A stretch of DNA of 64,000 nucleotides, taken from Mycolicibacterium mageritense (GTDB lineage Bacteria; Actinomycetota; Actinomycetes; Mycobacteriales; Mycobacteriaceae). The DNA lies in assembly GCF_010727475.1 (NCBI RefSeq), contig NZ_AP022567.1:930001-994000 (forward strand), read 5' to 3'. This document shows positions 41,441-50,446 of the stretch, one piece after another. Every line of letters begins with the position of its first letter. Position 1 is the stretch's first letter. Below the pieces are notes generated by a model, which saw nothing but the letters and a program-made list of their open reading frames with translations, made no database searches and was not told where the DNA came from. Position numbers and translations under genes: made by a program.

Positions 41441-43702
41441 TCACTCCCACACCACCTCGTCGGGCGTCTTGTCGGGCCGCAGCCCGCGCCAACTCGGCTG
41501 GCGCAACCGGTGGTCGGTGGTGCGTTCGCTGTAGCGGACCTCGCCGACCAACTCGGGCCGCACGAACGTCACTCCCCTGGCGTCGAGCCGGGGCAGCGGT
41601 TCGTCGAACGGTGATTCGTCGGTGTGCAACGGTTTGAGCAGCTCTTTGAGCTTGGCCAGTTCCTTCTCGGTGAAGCCGGTGCCGACGCGCCCGGCGAACT
41701 GCAGACCGCCGGGCCCCGGGACGCCGAGCATCAGCGCGCCGATCCCGCTCGAACGGCCGCCCTCCCCCTGGCGCCAGCCGCCGATCACCACTTCCTGGGT
41801 GTTCCAGAACTTGTCCTTGATCCACGAGGCCGAGCGGCGGCCCGGCTGGTAGGTGGAGTCGCGCTTCTTGGCGATGACCCCTTCGAACCGCTTCTCCCGT
41901 GCGTGCTTCATCGCTGCGGGCCCGCCGTTGCCGGGCAGCAGGTCGGGAACGATCACGCCGCCCCCGGCGGCCAACGCCTCCAGGAGCCGGCGGCGGTCAG
42001 AGTACTTGGCGCGCAACAATGATCGGCCGTCGAGCCACAGGAGGTCGAACGCCCAGAACTCGACCCGGGTCGACCGGGCCCGGTTCTGCATCTCGCCGAA
42101 GCTCGGTACCCCGGTCTCGTCGAGCGCGACGACCTCGCCGTCGAGTACCACATGATGGTCGGCGAGGTCGGCGGCCAGGGCCTTGAGTTGTGGATATTCA
42201 CCGGTGACGTCGCGCCCCCGGCGGGAGCGCAGCTGCAATCGCCCTCGGTTGGCGTCGACGATCAGGCGGTAGCCGTCCCACTTGCCCTCGAAGGCCCATT
42301 GCGTGGCCTTGAGTTTGGCGACTGACCCCTCGGTGGCCAGCATGGGCGCGAAGTCCTGGGGCTGCGGGGATTTCTGGTCCTTCATCCGATGCGCAAGCCA
42401 GTTCTTGCCCTCGGTCTGGATGAGCGCGTATCGCCCGTCGATGCGGTCACCGCGCAGCGTGAAGATGACCTCACCGTTCGTGGCCTCGGGATCGTCATTG
42501 ACCCGGAACTTCTCAGCCTCGTACGTTCCGGTGTCCCAGATGACCATGTCACCCGCGCCGTACTCGCCTTTCGGGATCGTGCCGTGAAAGTCCAGGTATT
42601 CGAGCGGATGATCCTCGGTGTGCACCGCAAGGTGATTTACCGAGGTGGTGTCGGGCAGGTTCTTCGGTACGGCCCAGCTCACCAGCACGCCGTCGCGTTC
42701 GAGCCTCAGGTCGTAGTGCAGCCTGCGTGCGTGATGTTCCTGGATCACGAACCGGTCGTTGTCACCCGTTGTGGCAACGCTTTTCGGAACCGGTTCGGGT
42801 GTTTTCGACGCATCGCGCATGCTGCGGTACGTCGTGAGCTTGTCGGCAACGGGCGCATCGTCGTCGAGCCCGGCCAGCAGGTCGCCGTCCTCGGAAACCC
42901 GTTGCAGCACTTCGTCGAACCGCAGGTGTCGCAGGTCGGGGTCGCCGATCTCGTCCCAGGTCCGCGGTGCGGCAACGGTGGGAAACTCGCGGCCGCGCAG
43001 CGAGTAGGGCGCGATGGTGGTCTTGGACCCGCTGTTCTGGCTCCAGTCGAGGAACACCTTGCCTGCGCGCAGGCTCTTGGTCATGGTCGCCGTCACCAGT
43101 TCGGGCATGGCATGTTCGAGCTGCTGGGCCACGCGCCGGGCCAGCACCGAGGCGCCGTGCGAGCTGACCGGTTCGGTGAGCGGCACATACAGGTGCAGGC
43201 CCTTGCTGCCGCTGGTGAGCGGATACGTCGTCAAACCGATGTCGCCCATCAGCTCACGCACGGCTTGCGCCACCTCGCACAGCTGATGCATCGTGACGCC
43301 CTCGCCTGGATCGAGATCGAACACGATGCGGGTGGCCGGTCCCTGATCGTTGCCCGCGAAACGCCATTGCGGCACATGCACTTCCAGCGCGGCCTGCTGG
43401 CCGATCCAGGCCAGGCCCTCTCGGGTGTCGATGATCGGGTAGGTCGTGGTTCCGGACTTGTGCACGATGGTGCCGCGCGCCAGCCAGTCGGGCGCCGACG
43501 ACGCGAGTTGCTTCTCGAAGAACGACGCTTCGGTGACACCGTTCGGCCAGCGTTTGCGGGTCACAGGCCGGCCGGCGATGTGCGGCAGCATCACGTCGGC
43601 AATGCTCAGGTAGTAGTCGAACACCTCCGCCTTGGTGGTGCCGGTGGCGGGATAGAGCACCTTGTCGGGATTCGTCAGGCGAACCCGTTCGTAGCGCTCC
43701 AT
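41441..43702 (-). CDS. ligD: Multifunctional NHEJ ATP-dependent DNA ligase D
   Basis: A 753-residue LigD with the mycobacterial domain order. The primase-polymerase domain (about 5-290) has Asp129 and Asp131 in FDLDPGEG. The 3'-phosphoesterase domain (about 315-440) has QEHHARRLHYDLRLE and HTEDHPLEY. The ATP-dependent ligase domain (about 450-753) has adenylated Lys474 in FEGKWDGYR, then DGEVVALDE, EGVIAKKRD and WIKDKFWNTQEVVIGG. With Ku it repairs double-strand breaks by end joining. ATG at 43702 has GGAGGG directly upstream. It starts 9 bases after the polyol ABC ATPase stop, on the same strand, so it may be read through from that operon. Confidence 0.97.
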   Translation of the reverse strand: MERYERVRLTNPDKVLYPATGTTKAEVFDYYLSIADVMLPHIAGRPVTRKRWPNGVTEASFFEKQLASSAPDWLARGTIVHKSGTTTYPIIDTREGLAWIGQQAALEVHVPQWRFAGNDQGPATRIVFDLDPGEGVTMHQLCEVAQAVRELMGDIGLTTYPLTSGSKGLHLYVPLTEPVSSHGASVLARRVAQQLEHAMPELVTATMTKSLRAGKVFLDWSQNSGSKTTIAPYSLRGREFPTVAAPRTWDEIGDPDLRHLRFDEVLQRVSEDGDLLAGLDDDAPVADKLTTYRSMRDASKTPEPVPKSVATTGDNDRFVIQEHHARRLHYDLRLERDGVLVSWAVPKNLPDTTSVNHLAVHTEDHPLEYLDFHGTIPKGEYGAGDMVIWDTGTYEAEKFRVNDDPEATNGEVIFTLRGDRIDGRYALIQTEGKNWLAHRMKDQKSPQPQDFAPMLATEGSVAKLKATQWAFEGKWDGYRLIVDANRGRLQLRSRRGRDVTGEYPQLKALAADLADHHVVLDGEVVALDETGVPSFGEMQNRARSTRVEFWAFDLLWLDGRSLLRAKYSDRRRLLEALAAGGGVIVPDLLPGNGGPAAMKHAREKRFEGVIAKKRDSTYQPGRRSASWIKDKFWNTQEVVIGGWRQGEGGRSSGIGALMLGVPGPGGLQFAGRVGTGFTEKELAKLKELLKPLHTDESPFDEPLPRLDARGVTFVRPELVGEVRYSERTTDHRLRQPSWRGLRPDKTPDEVVWE

Positions 43703-43711
43703 CCCTCCAGG

Positions 43712-44791
43712 TTAGATGCGCGCGCCCGTCTCGGGATGGAACAGATGCACGACGCCGTCCGGGTGTTTGCGCAGCCGGATGGTTTCGGCCAGCTTCGGGG
43801 CGGTGCGCGGATTGCACCGGGCCACCAGTTCCACGCCGGATCCCGAACCGGCGTGCGTGTAGACGTAGGCCTCGCTACCGAGATCCTCGACCAGGTCGAC
43901 GACGACCTCGACGCCGCCGGAATCGGTGATCTCGAGCTGCTCGGGCCGGATACCGATGGTCACCTCGGACAGCCCGTTCAACCGGGACATCTGGTCGCGT
44001 TCTAGTTCCAGCGTCGAGTTCTCGCCGACCCGGACGCCGTCGGCCACCGTGGGCAGCTTGACGAGGTTCATGGCGGGTGAGCCGATGAATCCGGCGACGA
44101 ATTCGTTGACTGGTTTGTCGTAGAGCTCCGACGGAGAGGCGAACTGTTGCAGTTTGCCGTTGCGCAGCACCGCAACCCGGTCGCCCATGGTCATGGCCTC
44201 GACCTGGTCGTGCGTCACGTAGACGGTGGTGGTGCCCAGCCGGCGCTGCAGTGCGGCGATCTGGGTGCGGGTCTGCACACGCAGTTTCGCGTCCAGGTTG
44301 GACAGCGGCTCGTCCATGCAGAACACCTGTGGTTCACGCACGATCGCGCGGCCCATCGCCACGCGCTGGCGCTGGCCACCCGAGAGCTTGGCCGGCTTGC
44401 GGTCCAGGAACGGCTCCAGGTCAAGCAGTTTCGCGGCTTCCTCGACCTTGCGGCGCCGCTCGTCGGCGGGCACACCGCGCAGCTTGAGCGCGAAGCCCAT
44501 GTTCTCGGCGACCGTCTTGGTCGGGTACAGCGCGTAGTTCTGGAACACCATCGCGATGTCGCGATCCTTCGACGGCACCCCGGTCATGTCCTTGCCGCCG
44601 ATCTCGATGGCGCCCTCGTCGATGTCTTCGAGGCCCGCGAGCATCCGCAGTGCGGTGCTCTTGCCCGAACCCGACGGGCCGACCAGCACCACGAACTCGC
44701 CGTCGGCGATGTCGAGGTTCAGCGAGTCGACGGCGAGCTTGTCCGACCCCTCGTAGATGCAGGACGCATTGCGATAAGTGATTGCAGCCAT
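43712..44791 (-). CDS. ABC transporter ATP-binding protein, UgpC/MalK-type (polyol/sugar)
   Basis: A 359-residue ATPase. Walker A GPSGSGKS, Q-loop VFQNYALYP, signature LSGGQRQRVAMGRA, Walker B VFCMDEPLSN, D-loop SNLDAKLR and H-loop VTHDQ are all intact. The C-terminal ~120 residues form the MalK-type TOBE regulatory domain (VTIGIRPEQLEI). It energises the two permeases upstream. ATG at 44791 follows GGGAG. It is the last transport gene of the operon, 13 bases after the MalG-like permease, with ligD 9 bases downstream. Confidence 0.92.
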   Translation of the reverse strand: MAAITYRNASCIYEGSDKLAVDSLNLDIADGEFVVLVGPSGSGKSTALRMLAGLEDIDEGAIEIGGKDMTGVPSKDRDIAMVFQNYALYPTKTVAENMGFALKLRGVPADERRRKVEEAAKLLDLEPFLDRKPAKLSGGQRQRVAMGRAIVREPQVFCMDEPLSNLDAKLRVQTRTQIAALQRRLGTTTVYVTHDQVEAMTMGDRVAVLRNGKLQQFASPSELYDKPVNEFVAGFIGSPAMNLVKLPTVADGVRVGENSTLELERDQMSRLNGLSEVTIGIRPEQLEITDSGGVEVVVDLVEDLGSEAYVYTHAGSGSGVELVARCNPRTAPKLAETIRLRKHPDGVVHLFHPETGARI

Positions 44792-44804
44792 TGCTCTCAA
44801 CTCC

Positions 44805-45671
44805 CTATTTGATGGCACCGAAGGACAGTCCACGAACCAGCTTGTTCTGCGCGATCCAGCCCGCGAGAACCACCGGCAGCGCGGCCATCGTTGCCGCCGC
44901 GCACAGCTTGGCCCAGTACAGGCCCTCACCCGCGATGAAGCCGACCAGGAACACGGGCATGGTCTGCGCTTGTACCGCAGTCAGATTCACCGCGAAGAAG
45001 AACTCGTTCCACGAGAAGATCACGCAGATCAGCGCGGTCGCCGCGATACCGGGTGACACCAGCGGCAGGATCACCTCGCGCACCGAACGCCATGTGCTGG
45101 CCCCGTCCAGACTGGCGGCCTCCAGCAGCTCGCCGGGCACTTCGAGGAAGAAGGACCGCATCATCCACACCGCGACCGGCAGGTTCATCGACGTGTAGAG
45201 GATGATCAGGGCCCAGATGTTGTCCAGCAGACCGATGTTGGACACGATCACATACAGCGGGATGATCGCGGCCACGATCGGCAGCATCTTGGTGCTCATG
45301 AAGAAGAACAGCGCGTCCTGGGTCTTGCGGACCGGTTTCAGCGACAACGCGAACGCCGCCGGAATGCCAAGGGCCAGCACCAGAATAGTGGACACCGTGG
45401 TCGCGAACAGCGAGTTCAGCAGGCTTGTGCCGACCCCTTGCGAGAACACGGCCTTGAACTCGTCCAGCGTGGGGACGAAGAACAGCTTCGGCGTGGTGGT
45501 GTAGGCGTCGACCTCTTGTTTGAACGCGGTCAGCACCATCCAGAACACCGGGAAGAAGAACCCGAGCCCGACGATCCAGGCCACCACACCCCACGGATCG
45601 AACTTGCGCCGCTTGACCTTTGCCGGGGTCTCGGCCTTCTCCGGCGTCGCACTTGTCGTGACGGTACTCAT
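44805..45671 (-). CDS. ABC transporter permease, MalG-type
   Basis: A 288-residue inner-membrane permease with six hydrophobic helices. The EAA-type loop ELLEAASLDGASTWRSVREVILPLVSPG contacts the ATPase. An N-terminal cytosolic tail of about 28 residues precedes helix 1 (WGVVAWIVGLGFFFPVFWMV). It belongs to the carbohydrate-uptake-1 family with MalF-type partner. Its ATG shares one base with the partner permease stop (TGATG), so translation is coupled. Confidence 0.9.
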   Translation of the reverse strand: MSTVTTSATPEKAETPAKVKRRKFDPWGVVAWIVGLGFFFPVFWMVLTAFKQEVDAYTTTPKLFFVPTLDEFKAVFSQGVGTSLLNSLFATTVSTILVLALGIPAAFALSLKPVRKTQDALFFFMSTKMLPIVAAIIPLYVIVSNIGLLDNIWALIILYTSMNLPVAVWMMRSFFLEVPGELLEAASLDGASTWRSVREVILPLVSPGIAATALICVIFSWNEFFFAVNLTAVQAQTMPVFLVGFIAGEGLYWAKLCAAATMAALPVVLAGWIAQNKLVRGLSFGAIK

Positions 45672-46642
45672 CAGGCCGCCTCCTCCTTGCCCGTGAACGA
45701 TTTGAAGATCAGCCGCAGCGCGAAGCTCGCGATGATCATCGTGAAGATCACGACGATCACGCCCATGGCGGCGGCCTGGCCGATGTCGAAGCCCAGGAAC
45801 GCGCGCTGATAGATGTAGAAGGGCAGGTTGGCGCTTGAGGTGCCCGGTCCGCCCTGCGTCATCATGTAGATCTGGTCGAACGTGTTGACCAGGTAGATCG
45901 CGCCGAGCACCGTGCCCAGCTCGATGAACCGGCGCAGGTGCGGCAGCGTCAGTTCCCGGAACAGCTGGAACGCGCCCGCACCGTCGACTCGGCCGGCCTC
46001 CAGGATGTCTCGGGGCATCGACTGGAGGCCGGCGAGGATCAGCAGCATCATGAACGGGGTCCACTGCCACACCAGGGCCAGGATCACCGAGGACAGCGGG
46101 AACCGGCTGACCCAGTCGATGTGTTCGAGGCCGAACGGCGTGAGCAACCAGTTGACGATGCCGAAAACCGGGTCGAGCATCGCGGTCTTCCACATCAGCG
46201 CGCCTGCGACCGGAGTCACCAGGAACGGCGTGATGAGCAGCGTGCGAACCACGCCGCGGCCCAGGAAGACCCGGTCGAGCAGCAGTGCCAGGATCAGCCC
46301 GAGCACCACCGAGATCAGCACGGTCGCGACGATGATGATGACCGTGTTGACCGCCACCTGCCAGAACGTGCTGTCCCCGATGACATCGAGATAGTTCTGC
46401 AGGCCGACGAATTCGCGCGAGCCCGGGCGGACCAGGTTCCACGACAGCGTCGAGTAGTACAGCGTGAACAGGAACGGGATCTGGGTGACGACGATCATGA
46501 AGATCAGCGCCGGCAGCAACGGCCCCCGCAGCCGCCAGCCCTCGGCCCGCGAAACCCCGGGATCCTGCTTGGATTTGATGCGTGCGACGTGTTCGGCCTG
46601 GGCCGCGGCTTCGGCTTCGGCGCGCGCCTGCGTGGTGGTCAT
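45671..46642 (-). CDS. ABC transporter permease, MalF-type
   Basis: A 323-residue permease with six helices after an Ala/Glu-rich cytosolic N-terminus (MTTTQARAEAEAAAQAEHVA). The EAA loop is DILEAGRVDGAGAFQLFRELTLPHLRRF. The last periplasmic loop IYMMTQGGPGTSSANLPFYIY is characteristic of sugar/polyol ABC permeases. The start overlaps the binding-protein stop by four bases (ATGA) and the stop overlaps the next permease, so the three genes are tightly coupled. Confidence 0.9.
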   Translation of the reverse strand: MTTTQARAEAEAAAQAEHVARIKSKQDPGVSRAEGWRLRGPLLPALIFMIVVTQIPFLFTLYYSTLSWNLVRPGSREFVGLQNYLDVIGDSTFWQVAVNTVIIIVATVLISVVLGLILALLLDRVFLGRGVVRTLLITPFLVTPVAGALMWKTAMLDPVFGIVNWLLTPFGLEHIDWVSRFPLSSVILALVWQWTPFMMLLILAGLQSMPRDILEAGRVDGAGAFQLFRELTLPHLRRFIELGTVLGAIYLVNTFDQIYMMTQGGPGTSSANLPFYIYQRAFLGFDIGQAAAMGVIVVIFTMIIASFALRLIFKSFTGKEEAA

Positions 46643-47991
46643 GGCTTCTCCTGATAGGTCCGGCCGACGACTTCTGCGTACTTCTGGGACTGATCGAGCG
46701 CTTCGGAGACAGGCTTGCCCGCGATGGCTGCGCTGATCTGCTGGCTCACCCGCGTGCCGAGATCCTGGAACTCAGGGATCGCCAGGAACTGCACCCCGGT
46801 GTAGGGCACGGGTTGCACGGTGGGTTTGGCGGGCGTGGCGCCCTCGATCGAATCTAGCGTGACCTGCCCGAAAGCCTTTGCGGCCTCCTTGTATTCGGGG
46901 ATCTCGTAGGTCGAGAGGCGGCTGCCGGGTGGCACCCTGGCCCAGCCGAGTTCCTCACCGACCAGCTTGATGTAGTTCTTGTCGGTCATCCACGAGATGA
47001 ACTTCCACGCCGCATCGGGCTTGTCGCTGCTCTTCGGGATGCCGAGCGCCCAGGTGTAAAGCCAACCTGAGTTGGGCTTTTCGACCGTCGGCGCCATGGC
47101 GTAGCCGACCTTGCCGACGACGTTGGACGAGGCCGGATCCTCCAGCACCGACACCGCCGAGGTGGCGTCGTACCACATGGCCGCGCGGCCCTGCGCGAAC
47201 TGGGTCGCGCACTCACCGAAACCGCTTGTCGCAGCGCCGGGTTCACCGTGGTTGCGCACCAGGTCGACGTAGAAGTTGACGGCCTTCTCGACCTCCGGGC
47301 TGGTCAGCTGGGCGTTCCAGTCCATGTCGTACCAGCGTCCGCCGAACGTGTTGATCACGGTGTCGAGCGGGGCCAGCACCTCACCCCAACCGGGCTTGCC
47401 ACGCAGGCAGATCCCGACCATGTCGGGGCTGTCGAGCTTGGCGGCCGCGTCGGCGACCTGCTGCCACGTCGGGTTGCGGGGCATGTCGATGCCGGCCTGC
47501 TCGAACAGATCCTTGCGGTACATCAGGAACGACGACTCGCCGTAGAACGGCACCGCGTACATGTTGCCCTCGTAGGACAGCGATTCGCGCAGCGACGGGA
47601 TGAAGTCGTTCTCGTCGTACCCCGGGGTCTTGCGGGCGTAGTCGGAAAGGTTGACCAGCCAACCGTTTTCCGCCCACTGCGGGGTTTCGTAGTTGCTGAT
47701 CATGACGACGTCGAATTCGCCGCCACCCATCGCGGTCGACGCGGTGATCTTGGCCCGCGCCTGGTTCTCCGACAGCGTGACGAACCGGAGCTTGATGTCC
47801 GGATTGGCCGCCTCGAACCGGCTCGCCAGCTCTCGCGCGTCGGTCATCTGCGAGTTGGACACCATCGCGATGGTCACGGTCTGGTCGGTGGCACCGAGGG
47901 TGCCCGCACCGGCGCAGCCCGCTGTCATGACCAGGCCGGCCGCCGCGAGACAACCCGCGAGCCGGCGTAGCAGTGAGTGTTTTCTGGGCAT
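46639..47991 (-). CDS. Extracellular solute-binding lipoprotein (family 1), polyol/sugar type
   Basis: A 450-residue substrate-binding protein. Residues 1-28 form a lipoprotein-type signal with MTAGC as probable lipobox, anchoring it outside the membrane. The mature part follows the ABC carbohydrate binding-protein pattern (QTVTIAMVSNSQMTDARELA, FEAANPDIKLRFVTL, GGEFDVVMISNYETPQWAENG, SYEGNMYAVPFYGES). Polyol specificity is inferred from the neighbouring mannitol dehydrogenase and SorC regulator. ATG at 47991 (MPRKHSLLRR) is preferred over an in-frame start 33 bases upstream, as GAAAGGTGG precedes it. It follows the regulator gene by 14 bases. Confidence 0.88.
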   Translation of the reverse strand: MPRKHSLLRRLAGCLAAAGLVMTAGCAGAGTLGATDQTVTIAMVSNSQMTDARELASRFEAANPDIKLRFVTLSENQARAKITASTAMGGGEFDVVMISNYETPQWAENGWLVNLSDYARKTPGYDENDFIPSLRESLSYEGNMYAVPFYGESSFLMYRKDLFEQAGIDMPRNPTWQQVADAAAKLDSPDMVGICLRGKPGWGEVLAPLDTVINTFGGRWYDMDWNAQLTSPEVEKAVNFYVDLVRNHGEPGAATSGFGECATQFAQGRAAMWYDATSAVSVLEDPASSNVVGKVGYAMAPTVEKPNSGWLYTWALGIPKSSDKPDAAWKFISWMTDKNYIKLVGEELGWARVPPGSRLSTYEIPEYKEAAKAFGQVTLDSIEGATPAKPTVQPVPYTGVQFLAIPEFQDLGTRVSQQISAAIAGKPVSEALDQSQKYAEVVGRTYQEKP

Positions 47992-48005
47992 CTTCCAACC
48001 ACCTT

Positions 48006-48932
48006 TCACTGCGCCAATAGCCAACGGGCGCAGTCGATATCACAGACCAGGAGACGAGCCAGCTTGCCGCGGAGCGCTCCCAGAATGGCCTGGTATTTCC
48101 CGGCACCGCCGGAGACCAGGAGGGTTTTCTCACAGGTACGGATGTCCTCCAGCGGAACCGACATGGCCCGCTGCTGAAGTTCGTCGTGCACGGGCTCGCC
48201 GTGCGCGTTGAAGAACCGGCCTCCGATCTCGCCGACGGCGCCGAGGGCGACGAGCTCGTCGAGCATGCGGGTATCCAGGAAGCTGCCCTCGAACAGCGTC
48301 GTCGACGTCGACACCGCGCCGACCCCGAACAGCATCATGTCGGCTCGCCGGCCGGCATCCAGCGTGCGCGAGATCACCGAGTCGCCCCGCATCGACACCA
48401 CGGTCGCCGGGTCGGCGTACAGCGGCGCAGGCAAGCGGAAGGTCTCGGCGCGTAGCGTGTCGGCGCACCGGGTGAGGATCACCTCGGTGCCGGTCTGGTA
48501 GGCCGCGGTGGACATGGCGCCGTCGAGCTGCACGACCGCGCGGCAACTCGCCACACCGGAAACCAGGGCCGTGGCCACCGAGACCTGCTCGGGCCCCCAC
48601 GTGAAACCCAGGACGTCGTCGGCAGCGATGCGGCGCATCAGCATCGCGGCGCCGGCCCGCCCGGCGTTGGCGGCCACGATGGCCTCGGTGAGGCCGAAGC
48701 GGTGTTCCAGTTCCCGTTCTTCATCGGCGTGCAGATCCTCGGAGATATCCGGGGGCACCACGACCTCGATCCGCACCAGTCCGTTGGCCTTCGCCTTGGC
48801 CACGAGCCGGCCCGCGGTCGGCCGGGACACTCCGAGCCGCGACGCGATCTCGGCCTGCGTCAGGCCGTCGAGGTAGTACAGCGTCGCCGCGCGCAGGGCG
48901 AGCCGCAGATCCTCGGGCGTCGGTCCGGTCAC
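48006..48932 (-). CDS. SorC/DeoR-type sugar-binding transcriptional regulator
   Basis: A 308-residue regulator with an N-terminal HTH (LYYLDGLTQAEIASRLGVSRPTAGRLVAKA) and a SorC-type sugar-phosphate-binding domain (GFTWGPEQVSVATAL, ADMMLFGVGAVS, LLVSGGAGKYQAILGAL). It is the first gene of the ABC operon and is divergent from the dehydrogenase/kinase operon, so it probably controls both through the paired sites at 48954-48987. The GTG start at 48932 begins just before the HTH. The inducer is probably a phosphorylated or free polyol (inference). Confidence 0.88.
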   Translation of the reverse strand: MTGPTPEDLRLALRAATLYYLDGLTQAEIASRLGVSRPTAGRLVAKAKANGLVRIEVVVPPDISEDLHADEERELEHRFGLTEAIVAANAGRAGAAMLMRRIAADDVLGFTWGPEQVSVATALVSGVASCRAVVQLDGAMSTAAYQTGTEVILTRCADTLRAETFRLPAPLYADPATVVSMRGDSVISRTLDAGRRADMMLFGVGAVSTSTTLFEGSFLDTRMLDELVALGAVGEIGGRFFNAHGEPVHDELQQRAMSVPLEDIRTCEKTLLVSGGAGKYQAILGALRGKLARLLVCDIDCARWLLAQ

Positions 48933-48953
48933 CGATTCTCACTTCCCATCCTG

Positions 48954-48987
48954 TGAACATCTGCTCAGGGGTGCGATTAGATGCTCA
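48954..48987. promoter_or_regulatory. Paired inverted operator sites in the polyol divergent promoter
   Basis: TGAACATCTGCTC (48954-48966) and the reverse complement of 48975-48987 (TGAGCATCTAATC) match at 10 of 13 positions, giving two inverted half-sites in the gap between the SorC regulator and the mannitol dehydrogenase gene. A -10-like TAACAT follows at 48994. Confidence 0.55.
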
Positions 48988-48997
48988 ACACGCTAAC

Positions 48998-50446
48998 ATG
49001 GGAAATGTGACGTACACAACACCCTCGGTGCCCCCGATGCGCTTGGCCGCGTCGACGCTGGCACAGCTGCCGATTTCCGGCCCCAGCTACGCGCGCGACA
49101 AGGTGCAGATAGGCATCGTGCATTTCGGCGTCGGCGGCTTTCACCGGGCTCATCAGGCGATGTACGTCGACCAACTGCTGGAGAAGGGGCTGGCCAACGA
49201 ATGGGGCATCTGCGGTGTGGGCGTGTTGCCCGCGGACCGTCGCATGGCCGACGTGATGGCCGCGCAGGACGGCCTGTACACCCTGCTGCTTGAACACCCC
49301 GACGGGCATCGCGAAGCCCGCGTGATCGGCTCGATCGTCGACTACCGCTACGCGCCCGACGACCCGGAGGGCGTCATCGAACTCCTGGCGAGCCCGTCGA
49401 CCAAGATCATCTCGCTGACCATCACCGAGGGCGGCTACAACATCGACGCCCCGGCCAGCGATCCGAACGTGTTCGGCCTGGTCACCGAGGCCCTGGCGCG
49501 GCGCCGCGAGCGTGGCGTCGGATCGCCGACCATCGTGTCCTGCGACAACATCGAGGGCAACGGCGACGTGGCCCGCAATGCGTTCACCACCTATGCCGAA
49601 CGCCGGCATCCCGGCCTGGGCGACTGGATCGCGGCCAACACCCGGTTTCCGAACTCGATGGTCGACCGCATCACCCCGGTGACCACGCCCGAGGTCATCG
49701 CGACCGTGGAGAACGAGTTCGGCGTCGCAGACCAGTGGCCCGTGGTGGCCGAGCCGTTCACGTCCTGGGTTCTGGAGGACTCGTTCTCAGCGGGCCGCCC
49801 GCCGTACGAGGAGGCTGGCGTCCTGCTGGTCGACGACGTCACGCCCTATGAGCTCATGAAACTGCGGCTGCTCAATGCCGGACATCAGGCGCTGTGCTAC
49901 TTCGGCTACCTGGCCGGCTACCGCCTGGTGCACGACGCCGCGGCGGACCCGCTGTTCGCTGGATTCCTGCTGGACTACATGGACTCGGAGGGCACGCCGA
50001 CCCTGCGGCCCGTGCCGGGCATCGACCTGGCCGACTACAAGCGCACGCTCATCGAGCGGTTCGCCAATCCCGGGGTGCGCGACACCATCGTGCGGCTGTG
50101 CTTCGGATCCTCCGACCGCATCCCCAAGTGGCTGCTGCCCGTGGTCCGGGAGAACCTGAAGACCGGCGCACCGGTCCGGCTGTCGGCGGCCGTGGTGGCG
50201 AGCTGGGCCCGCTACGCAGAGGGTGTCGACGAACAGGGCGAGCCGATCGACGTGCAAGATCAGCTGGCCGATGTGCTGATGCCGCTGGCCCGGTCGCAAC
50301 GCGACCACCCCACTGCTTTCATCGAGTACACCGAGTTGTTCAGTGACCTCGCGACCGAGCCGCGCTTCGTCGAGGCGTATCTGTGGGCGCTGGATTCGCT
50401 ACACCGCCACGGCGCCAGGGCCACCCTGGAATCATTGCGGTCATGA
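48998..50446 (+). CDS. Mannitol 2-dehydrogenase-type polyol dehydrogenase (long-chain MDR/MtlK family)
   Basis: A 482-residue long-chain polyol dehydrogenase. The Rossmann motif IVHFGVGGFHRAHQAMYVD, the block SLTITEGGYNID, SCDNIEGNGDVAR, PNSMVDRITPVT and the catalytic KLRLLNAGH (Lys and His-Asn pair) identify the mannitol/D-arabinitol/fructuronate family. It oxidises a polyol to a ketose with NAD. Start choice is uncertain: ATG 48998, GTG 49007 (would be leaderless after TAACAT) or ATG 49037, which best matches family N-termini. Its stop overlaps the kinase start (ATGA), forming a dehydrogenase-kinase operon. Confidence 0.9.
   Translation: MGNVTYTTPSVPPMRLAASTLAQLPISGPSYARDKVQIGIVHFGVGGFHRAHQAMYVDQLLEKGLANEWGICGVGVLPADRRMADVMAAQDGLYTLLLEHPDGHREARVIGSIVDYRYAPDDPEGVIELLASPSTKIISLTITEGGYNIDAPASDPNVFGLVTEALARRRERGVGSPTIVSCDNIEGNGDVARNAFTTYAERRHPGLGDWIAANTRFPNSMVDRITPVTTPEVIATVENEFGVADQWPVVAEPFTSWVLEDSFSAGRPPYEEAGVLLVDDVTPYELMKLRLLNAGHQALCYFGYLAGYRLVHDAAADPLFAGFLLDYMDSEGTPTLRPVPGIDLADYKRTLIERFANPGVRDTIVRLCFGSSDRIPKWLLPVVRENLKTGAPVRLSAAVVASWARYAEGVDEQGEPIDVQDQLADVLMPLARSQRDHPTAFIEYTELFSDLATEPRFVEAYLWALDSLHRHGARATLESLRS

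Noticed and set aside
42389..44005. Open frame of about 540 codons on the plus strand
   Set aside because: It lies opposite ligD and the ABC ATPase; both real genes have complete catalytic motifs, and this frame shows none.
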